NCBI GenBank assembly: GCA_012842325.1
Contig: DUTA01000014.1
Location: forward strand, 1 to 5,968
Source of the DNA: Bacillota bacterium
GTDB taxonomy: Bacteria > Bacillota > DTU030
DNA length: 5,968 nt
Direction of reading: 5' to 3'
This document shows, piece by piece, positions 1 to 5,046 of the stretch (positions are counted from its first letter, which is position 1; each line of letters opens with the position of its first letter). A program made the position numbers and the translations under genes. The notes under the pieces are model-generated. The model made no database searches, was not told the origin of the DNA, and was given only the letters and a program-made list of their open reading frames with translations.

Positions 1-19
1 CAATGCCTAGCTTAGGGTA

Positions 20-54
20 CTCTACGAAACCCTGGGTGATAGCTCTACGGAACC
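20..54. repeat. Imperfect 12-nt direct repeat
   Basis: CTCTACGAAACC at 20-31 recurs as CTCTACGGAACC at 43-54, with one mismatch and a start-to-start distance of 23 bp. Only two copies are visible, so this is not a CRISPR array. Role unknown; chance or the end of a mobile element are both possible. Confidence 0.4.
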
Positions 55-91
55 TCAGCGGCTTCAGCACAGCTTTATGAACACCAATTGT

Positions 92-107
92 GGCGAGGTC
101 TCTCGCC
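92..107. other. Short perfect hairpin upstream of the promoter
   Basis: GGCGAG (92-97) and CTCGCC (102-107) form a 6-bp stem with a GTCT loop. Neither side is followed by a T run, so it is a poor intrinsic terminator. It could help end transcription from an upstream gene, but that is inference. Confidence 0.35.
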
Positions 108-143
108 TACTAAAGCTTGACGTGTACAATGGCGGCCTCGAGC

Positions 144-172
144 TTGTCAAAGGCCTGGCGGTATGCTATACT
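144..172 (+). promoter_or_regulatory. Sigma-A-type promoter of the rimP-nusA operon
   Basis: A -35 box TTGTCA (144-149, 5/6 to consensus) and a -10 box TATACT (167-172, 5/6) are separated by exactly 17 nt, with a TGN extended -10 at 164-166. This is the best promoter in the non-coding part and would start RNA at about A179/G180, giving a leader of roughly 207 nt before rimP. The -10 sits in a near-palindrome (GCTA 165-168, core ACTATAGT 170-177, TAGC 178-181) that could be an operator or simply AT-rich chance. The position just upstream of a structured leader and seven same-strand genes fits the main operon promoter. Confidence 0.75.
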
Positions 173-218
173 ATAGTTAGCTATGGGAGATTCTGTAATG
201 GTTAGATAGCAAACCGCG

Positions 219-247
219 GAAAGAGTGGGTAATGTGCCCACTCTTTC
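219..247 (+). terminator. Leader hairpin, candidate NusA-dependent attenuator
   Basis: GAAAGAGTGGG (219-229) and CCCACTCTTTC (237-247) form a perfect 11-bp stem with a 7-nt loop TAATGTG. The tail GTATTAAT is only half T, so as an intrinsic terminator it would be weak. In Bacillus subtilis, NusA represses its own operon through termination in the leader, and NusA-dependent terminators typically have defective hairpins or U tracts. By that analogy this hairpin, about 40-70 nt after the predicted start, is a plausible attenuator. The alternative is a purely structural element of the leader. The hairpin itself is certain; the terminator role is inferred. Confidence 0.55.
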
Positions 248-271
248 GTATTAATCTCCCATTAACTCCTT

Positions 272-294
272 TTGCGGCAGCTTCTGCCATGCAA
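272..294 (+). promoter_or_regulatory. Second leader hairpin
   Basis: TTGC and GGCAG (272-280) pair with CTGCC (284-288) and GCAA (291-294): nine base pairs, a 3-nt CTT loop and a 2-nt AT bulge on the 3' side. CGGCAG (275-280) could instead pair with CTGCCG at 306-311, so two exclusive folds exist. Function unknown. Confidence 0.4.
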
Positions 295-316
295 GCCCGG
301 CCGGCCTGCCGAAATC

Positions 317-335
317 TCAGAATAAGGGATTCTGA
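317..335 (+). promoter_or_regulatory. Third leader hairpin
   Basis: TCAGAAT (317-323) and ATTCTGA (329-335) form a perfect 7-bp stem with an AAGGG loop. GAACTT (334-339) could alternatively pair with AAGTTC (355-360), which would compete for the last two bases of the stem. No T run follows, so it is not a terminator. Confidence 0.4.
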
Positions 336-371
336 ACTTTGGTAAAATAAGTTGAAGTTCTTATGGCTAGT

Positions 372-379
372 AGGGAGGG
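372..379 (+). promoter_or_regulatory. rimP ribosome binding site
   Basis: AGGGAGGG lies about 7 nt before the ATG at 386 and fixes the rimP start. Its two G3 runs combine with the G7 run beginning at the G of the start codon (388-394) into a four-tract G-rich stretch. CTCCC at 256-260 in the leader is complementary to GGGAG at 373-377. Confidence 0.7.
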
Positions 380-385
380 ATAATA

Positions 386-844
386 ATGGGGGGGCGCGTT
401 GAAGACAGGATAGCCGCTCTGGCCGAACCCATCATAGAGGAATTGAAGCTGGAACTGGTTGATGTGGAATACCGCAAGGAAGGATCCCGCTGGTACCTGC
501 GGTTGTTTATTGATAAAGAAGGCGGCGTGGATGTGGAGGATTGCCGGGAGGTCAGCGAAAGGGTGGGCCAGGTCCTCGATGAGGCCGACCCCATTCCCCA
601 CAGCTATTATCTGGAAGTATCTTCGCCGGGGGTCGAGCGACCTTTGAAGAAAAAGGAAGACTACCTTCGTTTTCGGGGCCGGACCATTAAGTTGAAGACC
701 TATAGTCCCGTTGCGGGGCGGAGGAATTTTCGCGGGTTGCTGCAGGGAATAGAAGCTGATAAGGTTATTATTGAGGTGGAAAAGGAACAGATAGCCATTC
801 CCCTGGAACAGGTAGCTAAAGCCCACCTGGTACTGGAGTTTTAG
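386..844 (+). CDS. rimP: Ribosome maturation factor RimP
   Basis: RimP (formerly YlxS) binds the free 30S subunit in the cytoplasm and helps late assembly of its head region. The 152-residue product has the usual family length and the two-domain pattern: an N-terminal alpha/beta domain (about 10-85) with the family signature YYLEVSSPGVERPL at 74-87, then a small beta-barrel SH3-like domain (about 90-152) covering the RGRTIKLKT and FRGLLQGIEADKV stretches. The ATG at 386 has a good SD at 7-nt spacing. It is the first gene of the operon, followed after 47 bp by nusA, the standard order in Bacillota and many other bacteria. Odd point: the start codon runs into seven consecutive Gs (388-394), a slippage-prone tract at codons 1-3. 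Identity is firm. Confidence 0.96.
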   Translation: MGGRVEDRIAALAEPIIEELKLELVDVEYRKEGSRWYLRLFIDKEGGVDVEDCREVSERVGQVLDEADPIPHSYYLEVSSPGVERPLKKKEDYLRFRGRTIKLKTYSPVAGRRNFRGLLQGIEADKVIIEVEKEQIAIPLEQVAKAHLVLEF

Positions 845-856
845 GGGGAGAGATAA

Positions 857-895
857 ATGGAAGGGTTGAGAATAAGAGGAGGGTCTGGGGGATGA
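857..895 (+). CDS. Candidate 12-codon upstream ORF before nusA
   Basis: ATG at 857 opens a 12-residue frame, MEGLRIRGGSGG, ending at TGA 893-895. It has its own SD (GGAG at 847-850 within a GGGGGAG run, 6-nt spacing). The stop overlaps the nusA start as ATGA (892-895), the classic arrangement for re-initiation. The nusA SD (875-883) lies inside this ORF, so ribosomes on it would cover or unfold that site. The peptide has no recognisable domain, so any role would be coupling rather than a peptide function. Chance is a real alternative in such purine-rich sequence. Confidence 0.3.
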   Translation: MEGLRIRGGSGG

Positions 896-2040
896 ACAGC
901 GATTTTCTGGAGGCATTGGCTGACATTGAAAAGGAAAAGGGGATTGACAAGGAGATTCTCCTGGAGGCAATAGAGGCAGCCCTTATCTCCGCTTATAAAA
1001 GGAATTATGGGGGTTCCGCCAATAATGTGCGGGTCCAAATCGACCGGCAGACGGGGGAGGTCCGGGTTTTTTCCCGCAAAAGTGTGGTGGAGAATGTGGT
1101 GGATGAAAACACCCAGATCTCCCTTGCCGACGCCAAAAAAATAGATCCCCGCTATGAAATTGACGATATCGTGGAAAGCGAGGTTACCCCGAAGGAGTTC
1201 GGAAGAATAGCTGCCCAAACAGCCAAACAGGTGGTGGTGCAGCGGATCCGGGAGGCAGAGAGGGATATTTTATATGAAGAATACGCCGACCGGGAAGGAG
1301 ATATCATCACCGGAATCGTACAGAGACATGAGATGAAAAATGTAATTGTGGATTTGGGCAGGGCCGAAGGCATTCTGACGCCTCAGGAACAAATGCCCAA
1401 TGAAACCTACCGGCAAAATGACCGGATCAAGGTCTACATTGTGCAGGTGAATAAGACGACCAAGGGGCCCCAGATCCTTTTGTCCCGCACCCATCCCGGC
1501 CTCTTAAAGAGGCTTTTTGAGTTGGAGGTGCCTGAGATCCACGATGGGATTGTAGAAATTAAGGGTATAGCCCGGGAAGCAGGTTCCCGCTCCAAGATTG
1601 CGGTGACCTCCAACGATGAAAATGTTGATCCCGTCGGTTCCTGTGTGGGGCCCAGGGGAATGAGGGTGCAGGCGGCGGTCAACGAATTGAAGGGAGAAAA
1701 AATTGATATTGTCAAATACGACCCGGATCCTTCCCAGTACATTGCCAACGCCCTCAGCCCGGCCAAGGTACTGTCGGTGCAGCTCGAGGAAGAAGCCAGG
1801 GTGGCCCGGGTAATCGTTCCCGATCGCCAGTTGTCCCTGGCCATCGGCAAGGAAGGACAGAACGCCCGACTGGCCGCTAAACTTACCGGATGGAAAATTG
1901 ACATTAAGATTGAGAGCCAGGTATTGGAGGGGGAAGGAGGGGGAGACATTGAAGAAAAAGCGGATACCCCAGAGGATGTGCGTGGGGTGCCAGGAGATGA
2001 AGTCGAAACGGGAAATGATCAGAATAGTGAGGACGCCTGA
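892..2040 (+). CDS. nusA: Transcription termination/antitermination factor NusA
   Basis: NusA binds RNA polymerase near the RNA exit channel, prolongs hairpin pauses and promotes termination. The 382-residue protein shows the Gram-positive layout: N-terminal polymerase-binding domain (about 1-125), S1 RNA-binding domain (about 135-200), KH1 with GPRG at 253-256 and KH2 with GKEG at 319-322, ending the conserved core at GWKIDIKIE (333-341). There are no C-terminal acidic repeats of the E. coli type. The ATG at 892 follows AGAGGAGGG (875-883) at 8-nt spacing. The last 40 or so residues form a low-complexity acidic tail (about 14 Asp/Glu, 2 Lys/Arg from 345 on). Most of it (from about 353) is encoded by the same DNA as the start of ylxR, in another frame. 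NusA probably controls its own operon through the leader hairpin (inference from B. subtilis). Confidence 0.97.
   Translation: MNSDFLEALADIEKEKGIDKEILLEAIEAALISAYKRNYGGSANNVRVQIDRQTGEVRVFSRKSVVENVVDENTQISLADAKKIDPRYEIDDIVESEVTPKEFGRIAAQTAKQVVVQRIREAERDILYEEYADREGDIITGIVQRHEMKNVIVDLGRAEGILTPQEQMPNETYRQNDRIKVYIVQVNKTTKGPQILLSRTHPGLLKRLFELEVPEIHDGIVEIKGIAREAGSRSKIAVTSNDENVDPVGSCVGPRGMRVQAAVNELKGEKIDIVKYDPDPSQYIANALSPAKVLSVQLEEEARVARVIVPDRQLSLAIGKEGQNARLAAKLTGWKIDIKIESQVLEGEGGGDIEEKADTPEDVRGVPGDEVETGNDQNSEDA
1926..1945 (+). repeat. 10-bp tandem duplication at the nusA/ylxR junction
   Basis: GGAGGGGGAA (1926-1935) is followed directly by GGAGGGGGAG (1936-1945), two copies differing at the last base. 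The pair supplies the ylxR SD (AAGGAGG at 1934-1940). It also encodes the Glu/Gly-rich start of the NusA tail. The 10-bp period is not a multiple of three, so gain or loss of one copy changes the reading frame of nusA relative to ylxR. Confidence 0.7.
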
Positions 2041-2227
2041 GGGAGAAATACTCATTGATCCCACAGGAAAGCGCTCGGGCCGGGGAGTCTATGTTTGCCC
2101 CCGGCAGGAGTGCCTTGCCCGGGCTTTAAAGCGAAACGCCCTGGCCAGGGGCCTGAACACCGTAATCCCGGCAGAGATAATCGAAGCCTTGGAGCAGGAA
2201 TTGGCAGGATATGAAGAGAGGGCTTAG
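1949..2227 (+). CDS. rnpM: YlxR/RnpM family RNA-binding protein
   Basis: This small basic protein belongs to the YlxR (DUF448) family. The B. subtilis member has been described as RnpM, a modulator of RNase P that binds its RNA subunit. The 92-residue product starts MKKKRIPQRMCVGC and has the family signatures: a basic N-terminus, CVGC at 11-14, IRIVRTPEGEILIDPTGK (24-41) and GRGVYVC (44-50). Four cysteines (11, 14, 50, 55) could in principle bind metal, which I cannot test. I chose TTG at 1949: an AAGGAGG SD sits 8 nt upstream and the first residues align with family N-termini. An ATG at 1898 in the same frame would add 17 residues unlike the family. The gene overlaps nusA by 92 bp and ylxQ by 17 bp, so translation is probably coupled. 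Confidence 0.9.
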   Translation: MKKKRIPQRMCVGCQEMKSKREMIRIVRTPEGEILIDPTGKRSGRGVYVCPRQECLARALKRNALARGLNTVIPAEIIEALEQELAGYEERA

Positions 2228-2552
2228 CCTGCTGGGTTTTGCCCAGAAGGCCGGGAAGGTTGTTTCAGGCCAGATTGGTTGCGAGAGGGCCATCAAGAAA
2301 AAGAGGGCCCAGCTGGTACTGATTGCCGGCGATGCGACACCCAATACCAGGGAGCTTTTTGTAGGCCTGTGTTGCCGTCATGCTGTTCCTTACCGCATAT
2401 GGGGCCGGAAGGAGGACCTGGGAAGGGCCATTGGAAAAACGCCCCGGGCCGCAGTGGCCATCCTGGACCGACAATTTGCATCCCGCTTGCAAAGCCTGAT
2501 CGACGACTTTAATAATCCCGGGGAGAGGCTGGAGGAAGATTTGTGGAGGTGA
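2211..2552 (+). CDS. ylxQ: L7Ae-family ribosomal/RNA-binding protein YlxQ
   Basis: YlxQ (also called RplGA) belongs to the L7Ae/L30e/S12e/Gadd45 family, which binds kink-turn RNAs. The 113-residue product shows the pattern: LLGFAQKAGKVVSG at 7-20, LVLIAGDATPNTRE at 35-48, and LGRAIGK at 70-76 in the region that contacts the kink-turn in homologues. Length is typical, with a short charged C-terminal extension (about 100-113). The ATG at 2211 lies inside the end of ylxR (17-bp overlap); the nearest SD-like bases (AGGA at 2196-2199) are weakly placed, so translation may depend on ribosomes finishing ylxR. Its exact role in Bacillota is not settled; 50S association or kink-turn RNA binding is the family-based expectation. 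Confidence 0.92.
   Translation: MKRGLSLLGFAQKAGKVVSGQIGCERAIKKKRAQLVLIAGDATPNTRELFVGLCCRHAVPYRIWGRKEDLGRAIGKTPRAAVAILDRQFASRLQSLIDDFNNPGERLEEDLWR
2545..2552 (+). promoter_or_regulatory. infB ribosome binding site overlapping the ylxQ stop
   Basis: GGAGGTGA (2545-2552) is a full match to the 16S 3' end and includes the ylxQ TGA (2550-2552). GGAGG ends 9 nt before the TTG at 2559 but only 3 nt before the ATG at 2553, which favours the TTG as the infB start. Confidence 0.7.
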
Positions 2553-2558
2553 ATGCTA

Positions 2559-4607
2559 TTGCCAAGAAAGAGGATATATGAACTAGCCAAGGATTTAAAA
2601 ATCAGCAGCAAGGATCTTATGGAATTGATGCAAGAGCTGGGCTTTTCGGTAAAAAACCATATGAGTACCATTAGCGAAGAAGAAGCGGAACAGGTCATGG
2701 AGTTGTTGGCCGGCCCTGAGGAAGACAGGGAGGATTATGACTGGCTGGAGGAAGAGGAGGCCCCCACCGCTTTTGGGAAGAAGAAAAAAGACAAGGGCAA
2801 GAAGAAAAAACGGGCGGAAACAACTGCACCCAGGGCTGAGGAACCCAAGAGCAGCGTGGTTGAATTGCCGGAATCCTTAACGGTAAAGGAACTGGCAGAA
2901 AGGCTGGGTCAGCCCCCGAAGAATCTGGTACTGAAGCTCATGGAGATGGGGGTTATGGCAGCCTTAAACCAGGAAGTGGATTATGAAACAGCCCGGGTGG
3001 TTGCGGAGAAATTGGGCATTGAAACCAAACCAGTGCAAAGGGAACAACAAACCGACATCGTTGCCGGTGATCTGGAAGAGGAGGATGATCCTGCCTCCTT
3101 ACGCCCGCGGCCGCCGGTGGTTACGGTGATGGGGCATGTGGACCACGGCAAGACGACCCTGCTGGATGCCATCCGGGAGACCAAGGTCACCGCCGAGGAG
3201 GCAGGCGGGATTACCCAGCATATCGGGGCTTCTGTAGTAGAATATCAGGGGAAAAAGATCGTCTTTTTGGATACCCCCGGCCACGAGGCCTTTACCGCCA
3301 TGCGGGCCCGGGGAGCCCAGGTGACCGACATTGCCATCCTGGTCGTGGCGGCCGATGACGGGGTAATGCCCCAGACGGTGGAGGCCATAAACCATGCCAG
3401 GGCAGCCGGGGTGCCAATAATCGTTGCTTTAAACAAAATCGACAGGCCCGACGCCCAGCCGGAACGGGTCAAACAGCAGCTGACGGAATATGGCCTGGTG
3501 GTGGAGGAATGGGGCGGTGATACCATCTGTGTTCCGGTCTCCGCCCTGAAAAAAGAAGGCATCGATGAGCTGCTGGAAATGATCCTGCTGGTGGCTGAGA
3601 TGTTGGAACTGAAGGCCAATCCGGATCGACTCGCCCTGGGGACCATCATTGAAGCCAGATTGGATAAAGGGCGGGGTCCGGTGGCCACAGTCCTGGTGCA
3701 GAAGGGAACTTTGCGGGTTGGCGATCCCATTCTTGCTGGCACGGCCTGGGGGCGGGTGCGGGCAATGATGAATGACCGGGGGAAGGTTGTCAGGGCAGCG
3801 GGGCCTTCCATGCCGGTGGAAGTGTTGGGTTTTTCTGAAGTTCCCCAGGCGGGGGATACTCTGCGGGTAATGGAAGATGATAAGGCGGCCAGACAATTGG
3901 CCAGGGAGCGGCAGGAAGAGCGGCGGGAGCAGGAACTGGCCAAGACTGCCCGCATAAGCCTCGATGATCTCTACGACCGGATCCAGGAGGGCGAGATCAA
4001 GGAACTGAACATTATTGTTAAGGCCGATGTGCAGGGTTCAGTAGAAGCCCTGAAGCAGTCTCTGGAAAAACTGAGCGACGACAAGGTGCGCCTGAACGTC
4101 ATTCACGGCGCCGCCGGGGCCATCACGGAAAGTGATATCATGCAGGCTGCGGCCTCCAATGCCATTATCATCGGCTTTAATGTCCGCCCCGAGCCCACGG
4201 CCAAAAAGGAGGCAGAGAGGGAAGGGGTGGATATCCGCCTCTATCGGGTCATTTACGAAGCCTTGGAGGACATGGAGGCAGCCATGAAAGGAATGCTGGA
4301 ACCCGAATACCGGGAGGTCACCCTGGGCCAGGCGGAGGTCCGGGCAACCTTCAAAGTACCAAAGGTCGGTACCATTGCCGGCAGCTATGTCCTGGAAGGG
4401 AAGGTAGTAAATGGTTCCCAGGTGCGCCTCATCCGGGATGGCGTTGTGATCTATGAGGGAAAGATCGATTCTTTGAAGCGGTTTAAGGACGATGTCAGGG
4501 AAGTAAGCAGCGGTTATGAATGTGGGATCGGCTTGCAGAATTTCAATGATATCAAAGAGGGAGACATTTTGGAGGTCTTTACGGTGGAGGAAGTACGACC
4601 GGCTTAG
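2559..4607 (+). CDS. infB: Translation initiation factor IF-2
   Basis: IF2 is the GTPase that brings fMet-tRNA to the 30S subunit and drives 50S joining. The 682-residue protein has a first IF2_N domain (about 1-50, PRKRIYELAKDL), a charged linker (about 52-100) with a lysine block KKKKDKGKKKKR at 74-85, a second IF2_N domain (about 102-153), and the G domain with G1 GHVDHGKT 192-199, G2 GGITQHIGA 216-224, G3 DTPGH 238-242 (catalytic His 242), G4 NKID 292-295 and G5 SAL 328-330. Domains II and III (LNIIVKADVQGSVEAL from 483) and the fMet-tRNA-binding C-terminal domain (about 588-680) follow. I prefer the TTG at 2559 to the ATG at 2553 because of SD spacing and because MPRKRIYE aligns with the B. 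subtilis N-terminus MAKMRVYE. All key residues are present. Confidence 0.97.
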   Translation: MPRKRIYELAKDLKISSKDLMELMQELGFSVKNHMSTISEEEAEQVMELLAGPEEDREDYDWLEEEEAPTAFGKKKKDKGKKKKRAETTAPRAEEPKSSVVELPESLTVKELAERLGQPPKNLVLKLMEMGVMAALNQEVDYETARVVAEKLGIETKPVQREQQTDIVAGDLEEEDDPASLRPRPPVVTVMGHVDHGKTTLLDAIRETKVTAEEAGGITQHIGASVVEYQGKKIVFLDTPGHEAFTAMRARGAQVTDIAILVVAADDGVMPQTVEAINHARAAGVPIIVALNKIDRPDAQPERVKQQLTEYGLVVEEWGGDTICVPVSALKKEGIDELLEMILLVAEMLELKANPDRLALGTIIEARLDKGRGPVATVLVQKGTLRVGDPILAGTAWGRVRAMMNDRGKVVRAAGPSMPVEVLGFSEVPQAGDTLRVMEDDKAARQLARERQEERREQELAKTARISLDDLYDRIQEGEIKELNIIVKADVQGSVEALKQSLEKLSDDKVRLNVIHGAAGAITESDIMQAAASNAIIIGFNVRPEPTAKKEAEREGVDIRLYRVIYEALEDMEAAMKGMLEPEYREVTLGQAEVRATFKVPKVGTIAGSYVLEGKVVNGSQVRLIRDGVVIYEGKIDSLKRFKDDVREVSSGYECGIGLQNFNDIKEGDILEVFTVEEVRPA

Positions 4608-4650
4608 TACCCAGCCAAGCCATCTGAGCCGGTGTTGGGGGGAGTAAGAA

Positions 4651-5046
4651 ATGGGTGTTCGGCAACAAAGAATCCGGGAAGCATATAAACAGGAATTGAG
4701 CCAGCTTATCCAGAGGGAATTGAAAGACCCGCGCATTGGTTTTGTCAGCATCACCGATGTGGAAGTTTCCGGGGATCTGCGTCAGGTAAAGGTGTATGTA
4801 AGCGTCTTTGGCGATGAACAGGGGAAAGAGGAGACAATGGAAGCCCTTGATCGGGCCCGCCCCTACCTGCGTTCGGAGATGGGTAAAAGGGTGCGCCTCC
4901 GCTACACTCCGGAATTGTTCTTCTATCTGGATGAATCAATCGAAAGAGGCGTTAGGCTGAAGGGTTTGTTGGATAAACTGGGCCAGGAAAGAGGCGAAGA
5001 AAAGGAGAAGGAGACCGATGCAGGAGGAGAAGAAGAGGGCAGTTGA
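4651..5046 (+). CDS. rbfA: 30S ribosome-binding factor RbfA
   Basis: RbfA is a KH-fold cold-shock and assembly factor that binds the 30S neck and aids 16S rRNA 5' end maturation. The 131-residue product shows RELKDPRIGFVSITDVEVS (22-40), DLRQVKVYVSV (42-52) and the C-terminal LRYTPELFFYLDESIERG (83-100). Residues after about 111 form a tail rich in Glu, Lys and Gly (GEEKEKETDAGGEEEGS), probably disordered. The ATG at 4651 has GGGGGGAG at 6-nt spacing. The 43-bp gap after infB holds no convincing gene or terminator; in B. subtilis ylxP lies at this point, and here it is absent. The end of rbfA overlaps nrnA by 29 bp, and the nrnA SD bases encode part of the acidic tail. Confidence 0.96.
   Translation: MGVRQQRIREAYKQELSQLIQRELKDPRIGFVSITDVEVSGDLRQVKVYVSVFGDEQGKEETMEALDRARPYLRSEMGKRVRLRYTPELFFYLDESIERGVRLKGLLDKLGQERGEEKEKETDAGGEEEGS

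Larger units (their letters stand above)
1..143. other. Upstream region with no recognisable gene
   Basis: No frame gives a protein I recognise. Plus-strand frame 2 is open from 11 to a TAG at 203-205, but its only ATG (77) has no SD and the frame runs through the promoter. A minus-strand frame open to a TAG at 110-112 is equally unsupported. The stretch contains an imperfect direct repeat (20-31 and 43-54) and a short hairpin (92-107). It could be the decayed end of a mobile element or of the gene that used to precede the operon (polC or proS precede rimP in many Bacillota). Nothing seen here decides between these. Confidence 0.5.
179..385 (+). promoter_or_regulatory. Structured 5' leader RNA of the operon
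   Basis: From the inferred start near 179, the leader can fold into a closed domain. ATGGGAGATT (183-192) pairs perfectly with AATCTCCCAT (253-262), and AGTTA (175-179) with TAACT (263-267) would extend the helix if transcription began earlier. The domain encloses a weak GGTT/AACC pair (200-203 with 212-215) and the strong 219-247 hairpin, so it resembles a three-way junction. Two more hairpins (272-294, 317-335) lie between it and the rimP SD. No long gene fits here. The fold was found by eye; no energy calculation or covariation test was done. A paired 5' end could also protect the mRNA from 5' decay. Confidence 0.6.

Noticed and set aside
20..54. CRISPR-like repeat
   Set aside because: Only two imperfect 12-nt copies with an 11-nt gap; repeat and spacer are too short and there are no cas genes.
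77..205. Plus-strand 42-residue frame from ATG 77
   Set aside because: No SD, it reads through the -35/-10 region, and the product is unrecognised.
110..241. Minus-strand short frame starting at GTG 241 and ending at TAG 110-112
   Set aside because: It runs through the promoter and one arm of the perfect hairpin, has no SD and no recognisable family. It could be a remnant of a transposase end but I cannot support that.
352..387. Promoter with TTGAAG and TAATAA just before rimP
   Set aside because: The spacer is about 23 nt and the A/T-rich box is the spacer between SD and start codon.
317..970. Minus-strand frame of 217 codons across the leader, rimP and nusA start
   Set aside because: It overlaps two conserved plus-strand starts and the structured leader, and no family is recognisable.
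2774..2814. Programmed frameshift at the A6 runs in the infB lysine block
   Set aside because: In the zero frame the runs read G-AAA-AAA, not the X-XXY-YYZ pattern of a -1 site, and no downstream stimulator or useful alternative product is visible.
3245..3955. Minus-strand frame of 236 codons inside infB
   Set aside because: Composition (rich in Ser, Arg, Thr, Pro) is typical of antisense translation of a GC-leaning gene.
4608..4650. Possible terminator or attenuator between infB and rbfA
   Set aside because: The only pairing (CCAGC with GTTGG) is 5 bp with G-U pairs and a long loop, and it lies next to the rbfA SD with no T run.
4038..4754. Minus-strand frame of 238 codons across infB and rbfA
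   Set aside because: It is a shadow of two conserved genes, with no domain and no promoter or SD in a sensible place.
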